The notes beneath the pieces were generated by a model that was given only the letters and a program-made list of their open reading frames with translations, did not search any database and was not told the DNA's origin. A stretch of DNA of 64,000 bases from Reticulascus tulasneorum. Its lineage: Eukaryota > Ascomycota > Sordariomycetes > Glomerellales > Reticulascaceae. Position numbers and translations under genes: made by a program. This document shows, piece after piece, positions 45,901 through 56,063 of the stretch; the stretch's first letter is position 1; the number at the start of each line of letters is the position of its first letter. The stretch is from assembly GCA_001557505.1 (NCBI GenBank), contig LSAX01000004.1:3534001-3598000 (forward strand), given 5' to 3'.

Positions 45901-46372
45901 CATTCGATCCAGGTATTTGGCGCCTTACTCTGCTGTGGAAGCCAAACTGGTGGAAGTCGTGGGACAGCGACCAAAGCTTCTAGAAGGAAGCAAGATCCTA
46001 CTCGTAATGAAGAAATCAAGAGCAGAAGATAAAAAGATGCCTTATGTGTTCCTGGCTCATGTGCTGGGGGCATCCCTATCAAGAGCTTACGGTATTGACG
46101 AGGCCAAAGAAGCTCTTCGACAAGGGGAACTCCTCAGTGATCCCTTCGACTGGGTCTATATTGATGAAAATACTGCCACGGACAAAGGGTTGTTTGGTGC
46201 AGGCCCGGTAGATACCCTGCCGGTAAGCAAGAAACGGAAACAACCAGCGAATGCTGGTGCGGGAGATGGTGCGGCACCGCCACCGAAGAAGATTCGGACA
46301 CTCAGTGACGAGCTTGTTATACAGAGTCTGATTTTGGGCAGGATGATTGATGAGGGCGAATTGGAAGGTTGA
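42986..46372 (+). CDS. tandem-BRCT DNA damage checkpoint protein (Rad9/Crb2-like)
   Basis: This is a 1,128-codon frame. The first about 820 residues are Ser/Pro/Gln-rich and disordered, with many S/T-P and some S/T-Q sites expected of a CDK/ATR-phosphorylated scaffold. The C-terminus has two BRCT repeats: about 826-985 ([12 protein letters not shown]...[15 protein letters not shown]...[31 protein letters not shown]) and about 997-1060 ([14 protein letters not shown]...FDWVYIDE). The arrangement fits Rad9/Crb2/53BP1, which bind damaged chromatin and activate Rad53/Chk1. A Lys-rich nuclear signal (SKKRKQP) lies near the end. I do not see the Tudor segment usually found before the BRCTs. The start is uncertain; upstream exons are likely. 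Confidence 0.8.
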   Translation: [1128 protein letters not shown]

Positions 46373-46631
46373 GTTAGCTATTGCTTAGCAGAGTACCTAG
46401 CTTTACCGACTGGGAGGTGGAAACATAGGTGCGCATGCATAGATGCAGAGACGCCGTCGCCACATGCCAGATTTTGGTCATTAGGCCTTAACCTGGTCCT
46501 TACTATCAGCCAGTTTAAAACCAGCTGCTTCAAAAAAAGAACTTTATCCGATTCTACCTCTTGTGCGAGGCGAATCCAAGGCGGCAATCTGCCGTTACCA
46601 TGAGCCAGAGGTGGCAGGTCCTGGAGTTTGG
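46373..46631. other. short convergent intergenic region
   Basis: 3' ends of the BRCT gene (plus) and the SDR gene (minus). Nothing else seen. Confidence 0.5.
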
Positions 46632-47426
46632 TCAGGTAGCAGAGTATCCTCCATCCACAAAAATAGTCTGCCCCGTCACTGCCTCTGACGCCTTGCTCGC
46701 CAACCAGACTACGACGCCTCCGAAGTCCTCCGGTATGCCATTCCTCCCAATCATGGTCCTCGCTTCATGCGCTGCCACCTTCTGCTGGTCCTCGAAGACC
46801 GCCTCCGTGAGTGCTGTGCGGACGACCCCCGGTGCGACCGCATTGCACAACACGCCCTGCCGCGACCATGCTTCCGCCTGCGAGCGTGTCAGTGCCACCA
46901 GTCCCGCCTTGGAGGCGCCGTATGCGCCGCTGTTGCCGTACGCTCGAAATGCTTGCTGGCTGACGACGTTGATTATGCGTCCGGACCCGCGTTCCGCCAT
47001 GAGCGGGCCGAAGGCTTGGCCTAGCAGGAAGGGTGCAGTCAGGTTCGCGGCAAGTGTGGCGTCCCAGTCTGCAACAGTGAGCGTGTCCATCGGTGGACGA
47101 AGATTGATACCCGCTGCATTGACGAGGATGTTTGGCGTGCCCCACGTGGCGAGGATGGTGGTTATAGCGCTGGAGAGGGCTGCGCGGTCTGTTACGTCTA
47201 ACATGTAGTGATTAGCCTTCACGCCGAGGCTCAAGAGCGAGCTGAGCGTTTCATCAAGTGGCTTTTGTCGTCGTGCAATGAGGATTACGCGTGCCCCGGC
47301 CTGTCCTAAGGCACTGGCCATCTCGCGGCCGATGCCGGAGCTACCGCCTGTTATGACCACCGTCTGGCCATCGAGGCCAAATAGCTTTTGGAGATAAATA
47401 CCGCTAGATTGTAATCTGCTTGACAT
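46632..47426 (-). CDS. short-chain dehydrogenase/reductase (SDR)
   Basis: Single exon, 264 residues, classical SDR length. The NAD(P)-binding motif GGSSGIG is at 27-33, NAAG at 103-106, catalytic Asn128 in AANLTAP, Ser156 in INVVSQQAF, Tyr169 and Lys173 in YGASK; the C-terminus IFVDGGYSA is typical of the gluconate 5-dehydrogenase / 3-oxoacyl-ACP-reductase-like subgroup. R51-R53 after the second beta strand (ILIARR) suggests NADP(H) preference. The substrate is probably a sugar acid or small alcohol/ketone; this is inference. There is no targeting signal, so it is likely cytosolic. Confidence 0.93.
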   Translation of the reverse strand: MSSRLQSSGIYLQKLFGLDGQTVVITGGSSGIGREMASALGQAGARVILIARRQKPLDETLSSLLSLGVKANHYMLDVTDRAALSSAITTILATWGTPNILVNAAGINLRPPMDTLTVADWDATLAANLTAPFLLGQAFGPLMAERGSGRIINVVSQQAFRAYGNSGAYGASKAGLVALTRSQAEAWSRQGVLCNAVAPGVVRTALTEAVFEDQQKVAAHEARTMIGRNGIPEDFGGVVVWLASKASEAVTGQTIFVDGGYSAT

Positions 47427-47987
47427 TGTGGATTAACGAGGCTGTAGATAGGGATGGACTTTTGTACGATTTAGTGATGATGAGAACTCGAAAAGAAAGT
47501 GTTGCAGAGGCCGATCCTACCCGTTTTTGGTCAAGCACTCATCAACCACGCCTTTGTGTAAGGTCTAAGTCACGAGGTACTCGACCAAGGACTGCGAAAG
47601 CGGCATGGCCCCATCTCAGACTGCACTCAATAAATGGCTGAAACGCGTGGTCTCTGGTACTGATAGTGAGCTGTGATATCTATAAGTAGGGGGTGTAAGA
47701 ACTCAAGCCCCTCCATTCTATTGTTAGCACAGTCAAATCCCTCTCCGACAACTTGTCTGGCCTGCGAGGAAGGGGTGAGGTTCCATACCACCTATAATTG
47801 ATATAGCGTACGTTGACTACCAGCTGGTTTGATACGAGGATTGAAAACTTGTTTGTTTTTCAGGTTCCGGAGATAGCTGGCCAGGCACGGATAACTGTGC
47901 GTGCCGCCTTTCGCACCAAGTTACCACCACGTCCAGAAAATAGAATAAACGCCTTCAAACAACCCGATACTCATCCAATCACCAGAA
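47427..47987. other. divergent intergenic region
   Basis: Between the SDR gene (leftward) and the DUF3669 gene (rightward). No gene recognised. Confidence 0.5.
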
Positions 47988-49022
47988 ATGGATATCTCGC
48001 AGTTCAACCGTTCTCAGTCCAGTTTACCTCTTCAAAGAATAGGGGCAGGCTTTTGCGGGACTGTTTGGGCTAACTCGGATGACCTTGCTGGCGTAGCAAA
48101 GCCGCCAAAGGTGATGAAGAGAGAGGATGGCGGACCTGGTCGTTCTCTCAAGAACGAGTACGAGATTCACAAACGGTTGCTTAAAGCACATTAACTGCAT
48201 AGCACCCGGGTCCTCCTTCCATCCTGTTTTGGGTTCCTCGACAAAGCCGCTGACACGATCTGGATCGACATCTTGCCTCGGCTTCCTGAAGGTTACAAAA
48301 AGTGCAATGTACTTATCAATAAGAAGATCCCTTCTCTGGGCGAAAGCGCTCGTGAGAAATTCGTCCGCAGGTACTGCCCTACTAAGCACCAGGACGAAAT
48401 TTTGCAAGATATCAACAATAGACACTGTTTGGCACGAGTCTATCTTGGCCGACGACGCAGGCAGGATACGGCATCGCAAGAGCAAGAAGGTCGCGAGCGT
48501 CCCAGATTCTTTAGTTTAGGCAACTTCCCTCTTCAGGTCGACCAGTTGGAAGATCTGGCACTTCCCACTGCCGATTACGCCAAGACCATGGCAGATGCTC
48601 TGGCATTTCTCCACTGGGCCGCCAAGGTCGATGCAAACGACGTAGAGTTCATCTTAGGTGGACCCAGACTCGCAGCAGAAGACAGCTCCAACTTCCATTC
48701 GAGTGCGATTGGTAGCCACGCCATGTGGATGCTCGACTTCGACTGTTGCAAGCCGTTGACGATGGACGAAGAGGGAGTCAACGAGGCGGCGAGATGCTTC
48801 TGGCGCAATGACCCATACTATCCTCGACCACCAGGACCAGAGACACCAGCGAGCGACGTCGAGCTGTGGCAGGTATTCCAGAAAAGATTCCTTGAATCTA
48901 GCAAAGAGCTGTTGAGAGACCAAGAGGAAAGCCTCCAGCGGCTGCCAAGCCTGCTGATAGACAGGATTACTAGGACTCGCGGTATTTATGCAAAGGCAGC
49001 GTTTGGGCAACAGGCTGTGTAG
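47988..49022 (+). pseudogene. DUF3669 protein interrupted by one in-frame stop
   Basis: ATG 47988 opens MDISQFNRSQSSLPLQRIGAG and reads to KRLLKAH, then TAA at 48192-48194, then the same frame continues without further stops to TAG 49020-49022: VLLPSCFGFLDKA, WIDILPRLPEGYKKCNVL, RYCPTKHQ, ARVYLGRRRR, RFFSLGNFPLQVDQ, ALAFLHWAAKVDANDVEFIL, MWMLDFDCCK, RCFWRNDPYYPRP. These are the conserved blocks of fungal DUF3669 (sometimes called zinc-finger DUF3669) proteins, which have a kinase-like layout but no known activity. A single codon, probably CAA to TAA, breaks it. The region around the stop is too short for an intron. A product starting after the stop would lack the glycine-rich N-terminus. Confidence 0.75.
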
Positions 49023-49560
49023 CAAGATCAATTGAAATTTAGATGTTGCGACCTACTTAACGTAAATGAATGAGGCTGACAGTCCTGGGTGAGGCCTTTG
49101 CATGGAGATATCTTGATGGGCTTGTGATTCAGCCGCTACTGGGGATGTAAACAACATCCATGGTGGAGCTGACCAAGCTCGCGGAGACATTTCATCGGGC
49201 CGTGCCGTACGTGCTTCAAAGTGGTTAGGAATGTTTGGGACATATCCCGGGAGATGGACCAATTCCTGATTTCTCACTACTGCGGCTTTTACGAAGAACC
49301 TTGTCCCCAACTGCCATATTAGCAGATCAGTATCGGTTGCTGTTCACGTCGGGTTGCTTGACTGTAGTCTTAGGATTGGTTTATCAGCATCAGTAACTCG
49401 ATGTATTAGTGGGCGTTAGTCTTATCTTGCCGATCTGGCAGGGATCGCAAATATCCCGCATCGTGCATTTATGTACTTCGTCATTCACAAGTTGAGGTCT
49501 TCCCCTCAATGACTTTCTCCTCGCGATTCGCTCACTTTCCTTTTCAATGTTTTTGGAACG
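49023..49560. other. intergenic, promoter of the permease
   Basis: No gene supported. Confidence 0.5.
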
Positions 49561-51159
49561 ATGACGGGTGAGACTTTTGAAACGAAGACTGGAGTCGACT
49601 CCAAGCCTGTGGTTGATGCAGGCGGGCCCGTGACGGCAGAAGGCCATGGCCGAGATGTCTTGATCAACGCATCCGGGCACGTGCAAGAGCTCACCCGTCG
49701 GTTCAATCTCCTCTCCCTCGCCGGCGTGGGCCTTGTCGTCGGTAACGTCTGGCCCGCTATTGGCGGTTCAATCCTCGTCGCCATCTTCAACGGTGGCCCG
49801 CCTGGCGTACTCTACGAGTTCATCACCGTGGCAATATTTTACTGGACCGTCGCAGCGAGCATCGCCGAGCTAGCGAGTGCGATTCCCTCGTCTGCCGGTG
49901 TGTACCACTGGGCGTCCGTGACTCCAGGTTATCGATGGGGTCGAGTTGTTGGTTTCTTTGCCGGGTGGTGGAACTACCTCGCATGGACGCTCGGTGCGGC
50001 ATCCATGGCTGCCATTTTCGGAAACACGGTTGTACAGATGTATGCGCTCAATCATGAAGGATTTGTCGCGAAGCCCTGGCACGTCTTTGTTGCTTACATC
50101 GTAGTGACATGGCTTGCTTGCGCTGCCGTATGTCTTGCCAACAGCGCCATGCCACAAATCAACAAGTTCGGTATCATTGCCATTCTTGGCGGCTTCTTGA
50201 TCACTGTTATTGTAGTCACTGTCATGCCAGGCCGCAGTGGGAGGCCGCCGCACGCAACCTCGGCCTTCGTGTGGACCGAATGGACAGCTGACATCGGATA
50301 CCCTGATGGCTTCGTGTTCGTTGCGGGGATGCTGAACGGTGCATACAGCGTCGGCCCCGTTGATGCCACGACGCATCTGGCGGAGGAAATTCCCTTCCCG
50401 CAGCGCAACGTTCCGATCGCGATTGGCTTGCAGATGGCCATCGGATTTGCTACCGGCTTTTGCTATCTAGTCGCAATTATGTATGCGATCAACGACTATG
50501 ATGCCCTTTTCGAATCAGCATATCCCATCGCCGAAATCTATCGACAGGCGACAGGATCTGCCGCCGGTGCGACCGGCCTGCTGGCGCTAGTGTTGATTTG
50601 CATCGGACTGACTGTCGTGGGATTATACATCACCTGCGGCCGTGCTTTATGGGCTCTAGCTAGGGATGGTGCAACGCCATTTCCGAAGATTTTTGGACGC
50701 GTAAACCAGAAACTCGGCATGCCACTCTGGTCGACGGTTGTCACGGCTGTTTTAGTTACAGTTCTTGGTTGTATCTATGTCGGAAGTACAACGGCATTCA
50801 ACGCTTTCGTTGGCAGTTTCGTTCTCATGTCAAGCAGCTCATTTTTAGCGGCCATACTGCCTAATCTCTTGACGGGGCGGAAAAACATCATCTACGGGCC
50901 ATTCCATATGCGTGGTTGGCTGGGGTTCGCGATCAATGGCGCGGCATGCTCGTACATGCTGGTGTGGTTCGTCATATACTCCTTCCCATACTTTCTGCCG
51001 GTAGATGCATCAACCATGAACTACGCATGCTTGATATGGGGTGGGTTAACAACGTTGGTTGGAATCTGGTGGTTTCTTGGCGCGAGGAGAGGTTATGAAG
51101 GACCGAAAACTACGGGCGGCATCGTCGTGGCGGAGGGAGAGGGCCTACGCACGCGGTGA
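49561..51159 (+). CDS. APC-family amino acid/GABA/choline-type permease
   Basis: Intronless, 532 residues, about 12 membrane segments. The N-terminus is hydrophilic, then RRFNLLSLAGVGLVVGNVW marks helix 1 with its unwound Gly-rich centre, followed by ELASAIPSSAGVYHWAS (conserved helix 3 region), WWNYLAW, PDGFVFVAGMLNGAYSVGPVDATTHLAEE (helix 6 and loop, characteristic of the fungal GABA/choline permeases) and RALWALARDGATPFP. It is expected at the plasma membrane as a proton-coupled importer of amino acids, GABA, polyamine or choline. The substrate cannot be chosen from sequence. Confidence 0.93.
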   Translation: MTGETFETKTGVDSKPVVDAGGPVTAEGHGRDVLINASGHVQELTRRFNLLSLAGVGLVVGNVWPAIGGSILVAIFNGGPPGVLYEFITVAIFYWTVAASIAELASAIPSSAGVYHWASVTPGYRWGRVVGFFAGWWNYLAWTLGAASMAAIFGNTVVQMYALNHEGFVAKPWHVFVAYIVVTWLACAAVCLANSAMPQINKFGIIAILGGFLITVIVVTVMPGRSGRPPHATSAFVWTEWTADIGYPDGFVFVAGMLNGAYSVGPVDATTHLAEEIPFPQRNVPIAIGLQMAIGFATGFCYLVAIMYAINDYDALFESAYPIAEIYRQATGSAAGATGLLALVLICIGLTVVGLYITCGRALWALARDGATPFPKIFGRVNQKLGMPLWSTVVTAVLVTVLGCIYVGSTTAFNAFVGSFVLMSSSSFLAAILPNLLTGRKNIIYGPFHMRGWLGFAINGAACSYMLVWFVIYSFPYFLPVDASTMNYACLIWGGLTTLVGIWWFLGARRGYEGPKTTGGIVVAEGEGLRTR

Positions 51160-51601
51160 TTGCTTCGGTTGCCTCTGAGCGAAACCTTCAAAGGCGGCTC
51201 CTTGAGAAATGAGAGACGGGTCTGATATTCGACCGTAAAACGACCATGGACGCTTATATCACTTGTATGATGTCCCTGATATTTGGCTCTGAAGCCTATA
51301 ATTTAATAAAACTAGTTAGACATGGTGAGCTCGTCAAAGAAGGCGGTACTGTGATGCTCAAAGACATTCAAGAAGCCTCCTCTCCCAATATCTGTAGACT
51401 TTCTCCTAATGATTTCTTTTCTTTTTCCCCTTTTCGATTTCGCGTGTGTATGTGTGTCGAAGACAGATCAATACGGATTCAAAACCTGCCTGTGGGCTTT
51501 CCGCCATGTTGAGGCTTCACGAGAACATAGGCCCAGCAGACATGGGACTGCAGGGGATATACGTCCTTCACTATGCCCTACAGCCCTCTGCAACGAAGCC
51601 T
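51160..51601. other. convergent intergenic region
   Basis: Between the permease and the hypothetical gene on the minus strand. No gene recognised; one C/T-rich stretch near 51405-51440. Confidence 0.45.
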
Positions 51602-52705
51602 TCACTGGAATCGCTTCTCATTCCAAGCATCCATCCAATTATCCATTGCCACAGTGAACGGTGTTATAGTTACGTCGCTATCATCGTTCTCAATTCGCCC
51701 ACAATGGAGGGTATCGAAGAGAAGGCACAATGTGAACGGCGAGAGTGTGTATTTACCCATGCAAGCGACGTTGTCGGAATCATTAGCATGAGTTGTGGCC
51801 AGGTGGAGACTAAGCTCGCTGAAGAAGTAGCAAATGAGGTCGTCGTCCTCGATACCCATGCGCGCGTATCTTGATGTGTCGAGGTAGGATGCCTTGTGGC
51901 GGACAGCAGCGTTGATGATTTCCAAGAAAAAGGCGTGCATCTCAGCGAAGAGGGCGGCCTTGTTGCGGCAACGCCAGATCTTGAAAGCCACAATGAGTTC
52001 CTGATAGAGTTGTGATCGTATTTGGTTGGGGAGTTCTGGAAAAGTGAAGCCTGGGAGATATTTGAAGGCTTCACTTAGTAATTTCTCCGATTTGAAGCGT
52101 TGTTGCCACGGAGAGAGCGGTTCATGATGCGGAGCGTCAGAATTATCAAGTGTGAACGAGTGGCTTGAGTCCGGTGGAGTCGACTCCGCACCTTGGACAG
52201 CAAGCCCGCTCTCAAGGAAGTTTGCATTGAGATATGGTGATTGGCTTCTGATGTAAATGGAACACCCCGTATCTACCACAATGCGGTCTTGAATGGAATC
52301 GGAGTCTTTGGGTCGAGGACACCTTTCAGCCTCGAGGATGTCAACTGGAAGGCTCGGCGAAGCTCCCCTAAGAGAGTATGCCGGAGATTCGGGTTTACCC
52401 TTGACGTCTTTAGTTGTGGGTCGCTCTGGGCTGCGAGATCCTGTTGAAGGTCGTGCAGTTCGGTGTGTGCGACGTCTTTTAAAGGCTTTATTCCTGCCTC
52501 TGTACTGAGACTGCTCAAGTAAACAAGCAGGAGAACTTGATCGACGTCTCTCGGAGCGTGTCTCTTTGCGAAGAGATTTTTTGGAAGAGTGAGCAGAAGA
52601 ATGCAAGTATCGATTATTCGAGAGTGCCCCTGAGTAGTGTGGGTGATATTGCTTCGAGGGGCTGACCTGAGAGCGATGGTGGCGGCTAAAGGTTTGCGCA
52701 CTCAT
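51602..52705 (-). CDS. hypothetical Ser/Arg-rich protein
   Basis: The open frame extends to 53005, but the first natural ATG with protein-like sequence is MSAQTFSRHHRSQVS at 52705, giving 367 residues. Residues 1-120 are rich in Ser, Arg, His and Lys (KKSLRKETRSERRRSSS) and look disordered and basic; residues about 190-367 are predicted more globular (PWQQRFKSEKLLSEAFKYLPGF, IRSQLYQELIVAFKIWRCRNK, FFLEIINAAVRHKASYLD, AMDNWMDAWNEKRFQ). I recognise no domain. Similar species-restricted proteins are common in Pezizomycotina. It has no signal peptide or membrane segment. Confidence 0.65.
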   Translation of the reverse strand: MSAQTFSRHHRSQVSPSKQYHPHYSGALSNNRYLHSSAHSSKKSLRKETRSERRRSSSPACLLEQSQYRGRNKAFKRRRTHRTARPSTGSRSPERPTTKDVKGKPESPAYSLRGASPSLPVDILEAERCPRPKDSDSIQDRIVVDTGCSIYIRSQSPYLNANFLESGLAVQGAESTPPDSSHSFTLDNSDAPHHEPLSPWQQRFKSEKLLSEAFKYLPGFTFPELPNQIRSQLYQELIVAFKIWRCRNKAALFAEMHAFFLEIINAAVRHKASYLDTSRYARMGIEDDDLICYFFSELSLHLATTHANDSDNVACMGKYTLSPFTLCLLFDTLHCGRIENDDSDVTITPFTVAMDNWMDAWNEKRFQ

Positions 52706-54672
52706 TGTGAAATTAGTGTGAAGTTTGAGAGGCTTCGGTAGTCGTGTAAAGTCTAGGCTTGTGGCATAAGTGGATTGTGTATGTGGATTGAAAGTGTAGA
52801 GTAAATTGCATGCGACTTTGGGTATGTGAAGCTGATATTGGGAGATACGAACTTGATGTTTCAAAAGGATCTGAACAAAGCCAGCAGGACTAGTGTAGTG
52901 TGTAGGGAGCAAAATGCAAGACAATAGGAATGCAGAAACCCGGCCAGAGCGACGTTTGTTGTACTTGTTCAGATGGCATAGTAATCGGAGAAAGGTTCGG
53001 CACAAGCTTCGGCGTAGACCTGTGGCCGGGGATGGGATCGTAGAATCAATGGAACTTCACATTCTTGACCGTGGTTGGAGAAGCAGAAACCAAAGATGTT
53101 AGAGTGTTATTTTCATGACGGCCCTATGAACTGATTCCGGAACCATGTCACAATCTAGTTTAGTGTTTTGATTGCTGTGAGTTATCTAGTCTGGCATGGC
53201 GATCTAGTATCGCAAAGTCCTTAACAGGAACGGCAGCCACAGGACCTAAACATCCAAAGCACCTTTTTAATCCAAAGTTTAGTCACATACATCATGTTAC
53301 ACAGTATTATCATCTAACGAAGAGCAAATTGAAAATCAAAAGAGGCAAACCCTCATGTTTGCCCCCCATCCCCCCTCCCCCCCACGTCCTAGCTCGGTAG
53401 CAACCAAATCTACCGAACCTAACATGCACCTAACTGAGCTTCGTCCCAAGCCACCGGTACGGTGGGGCTGAACCGTCGGATGTGCGGTCGGTAGTCACCC
53501 GCTTGGGATGATAGTATATTTAGCTAAGGCGTAGTACATATCGGGTAAGTCTGGGGGCGGCTGTCGTGCGTCCGCATGAGCTCTGCAACTCTCCTCGGTG
53601 TTTAACCTCCACCAGGTACTCTTGGCGCGGTAAGAGTGCAGGAGGAAGATACGGTAGAGTACTACCGGTGTCTAGGGAAGTTTAGGTGGCATGGCAAAGG
53701 ACTGGAACACAGCTACCTGGTTTGGATTGCTTTAGGCTTGTCACACGTCATGACCTTTGATGGATTTAGATTTTCAAACACTGGCTTTTATGCTGGCAGA
53801 TGAGTATTTATGTTCTTTTTTCTCCTATCACCTTCATTTTCGTCAAGTTCCGCGTCCCATCCATGGTTTCCATGGCTTTGTGAAAGTCCTCTTGTCATCT
53901 CTCAGGCCCCACGTTAACTTGGAGTGCAGACCCCGAGCATGAAGGCCTCGCATGCTTCATTAATAAGACGATCTTCTGATCAGGCCAATTCTCCTGTTCC
54001 TAGGCTCAAACACCTCAGAGTTCGGCTCACTAATGGGCAACAGTTGAAGGCGATTTAATGTTTGGCGCGCTTTCTCCGGAGTTTGGAACAACTTCATTGT
54101 GGTGGCAAAGCTCCAAAATTTGGGAGTGTCAAAGAGAGAATGTGTAGTGAGGTTTTCGGCCCCGGAGATCATTCGCCCGCGGCCGAGCACGTGCTGGTAT
54201 TTCCTTGTTGTCTGCAATTATATCTGCCTGAGCCAGGCTTGCCCGATCGACCCTGCCACAGCCCCGAATGCTATCGAAGACCCTCCCGCGGTTGTATCAC
54301 CCAACCTCGCCGCCAGCCGTCCGTCCAACGCGGCATGCACCAACATCTTAAAACAACCTGCTTTTATGTACCTGGGGTGCCGCCGACCGCTGTGCAGTGG
54401 GGCCGCATATAGCAATATGTACACCCCATTCCTCCCATAGACAACATAGGGCAAGAGATATCTGGATAGGTTCGGCCATGGCACCATCGGAGTAGTGTCC
54501 CTGTGACATGATCGTGCGTGTTTGGCCCCATTGCGATTGTACGCCGGACACGACACGTTTCCGTTCTTCCCCAACATCTCAGCCACATTGCCTTCCGATT
54601 CCATATCACGGCAACATTGCCGCCGACTAATTAAGTCATCCATAAAGTTCATATCCCGGACGGCGTCGGGCT
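52706..54672. other. 2-kb gene-poor region
   Basis: 5' flank of the hypothetical gene and 3' flank of the EthD gene. It contains a C/T-rich low-complexity tract (about 53362-53390). No gene recognised on either strand. Confidence 0.45.
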
Positions 54673-55152
54673 TTACCGATCTTTCCGCGCGGAACCGCCG
54701 CCGGGAGCTTCGCCGTCGAGGCCCCTCAGCTTCTCCCAGTAGCGCGGCCCGGTCGTTGTGCTGACCTCGCCCAAAACCACAGCAGGCATTCTAGACCGGT
54801 CCAGGAAGAGCTCCTCGTCGGCGGCGATCTTGGCCGCGACGTCGGGCTTGTTGATGACGGAGAGGTAATCACGATATGCCGCCTCATCCCTGAAGGTAAG
54901 CTCGATGATTGCGTCGTACTCGAAGTCCGCCTGCGAGCCCTTTAATATGGCGGCAGCATACTTGGCGTTGTGCTTCGAGTCCCCGGCCATACCCTCCGTC
55001 CGAGCAATGTAACGTCGGGTATGCGACAGCGGGAAGTTCGAGCCGGCAAGATCACGGAGCAATGGCATGTGTTTTCCCTCATAGTGGGTTTTGAATTGCT
55101 CGGGGGTCGTCCCTCGTTTGCGAAACGTGACATTGAGGATGGTAAATGACAT
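54673..55152 (-). CDS. EthD-domain protein
   Basis: Single exon of 159 residues. EthD folds are dimeric ferredoxin-like (alpha+beta barrel) proteins; members act in ether degradation clusters, as polyketide tailoring or dehydratase-like enzymes, or have no known role. Recognisable pattern: RKRGTTPEQFKTHYEGKHMPLL at the start (usual K-P-G-L-S-x-E-x-F-x-x-x-Y-E-x-x-H), then RRYI, an aromatic/acidic middle (FEYDAIIELTF), and DEELFLDRSRM near the C-terminus (usual D-E-x-x-F-x-D). A TATA-like ATATAAAT lies about 85 bp upstream. No partner enzyme is adjacent. Confidence 0.85.
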   Translation of the reverse strand: MSFTILNVTFRKRGTTPEQFKTHYEGKHMPLLRDLAGSNFPLSHTRRYIARTEGMAGDSKHNAKYAAAILKGSQADFEYDAIIELTFRDEAAYRDYLSVINKPDVAAKIAADEELFLDRSRMPAVVLGEVSTTTGPRYWEKLRGLDGEAPGGGSARKDR

Positions 55153-55368
55153 TGTCGCTTGGCGGTTGGTTTATTGAAAATTTTCTCTTCTCCCCTTCTC
55201 GCACGCCGATGGGGGATGATGATGGGGGTGGGGGGATATAAATGTACGATAGGGAAAAGACAGGTGGTTCGTTCTCCCGGGTTACTGCGGCCCCCCCGGG
55301 TGCAGGAATAAGCTAGGTAATGCCACACACGAGCCGCCGTTGTCAAGATGCTTGCATGTAGTAACGCG

Positions 55369-55402
55369 TATGTATGTATGTATGTATGTATGTATGTATG
55401 TA
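55369..55402. repeat. (TATG)n microsatellite
   Basis: About eight and a half copies of TATG with no interruption. A shorter copy array of the same unit lies 650 bp to the right. Confidence 0.9.
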
Positions 55403-56041
55403 CCTAGTAGCTATGCGCGCAGGTGTGGATGATGATGGGGGATGCAGTCCATAATTATCTGTGCGATGCAGGAGGAACCTCCCACCCACAATCCAAGTCC
55501 ATCCTGGCGCGCCACCCCGGCTTAGTAGTCGGCCACTCAGCCAGTCAGCCAGTCAACCAGAGAGCCAGAGAGAAGCCAAGCCAGCGAGGAGCCCGTCTCG
55601 GCCCATGGTAATTAGAGGCACATCTCGCTCCAAAGGAACGCTGTAAGGCATTTCCATTGGGGTCCTAGCCTAGCCTGGCCTGGCCTGGCACGGTACAGTC
55701 AGTGCCTCAGCTGAACAAGACAAGCAAACAAGATTGCGGGACTGGGACTCGAGTGTTACGTTAGTGGTGCAGGTCCTGATCCAGGGTAAGTTAGGTTACC
55801 CAGTTCCATAATTTACTGTACAAAACCATGTGGTGGTGGGGCTGTGGTGAGTGGATGGGGATTGATGGGTGGACGGATGGCTGGATGGACGGGTGACTGA
55901 GCCAGCTTCATCCAACTCAACCTGCACCAGGCGTACTTCCCAATGCGCAATATTGGTTCCCGTACCGCCTTGCTTGATAATTCTACACGCTACGTACATC
56001 TTCGGTAATTACAGAGCGCTACGTTCTACGTGTGCATGCAT

Positions 56042-56063
56042 GTACGTATGTATGTATGTATGT
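56042..56063. repeat. short (TATG)n microsatellite
   Basis: About five units of TATG/TACG in the same gene-empty region as the longer array. Confidence 0.7.
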
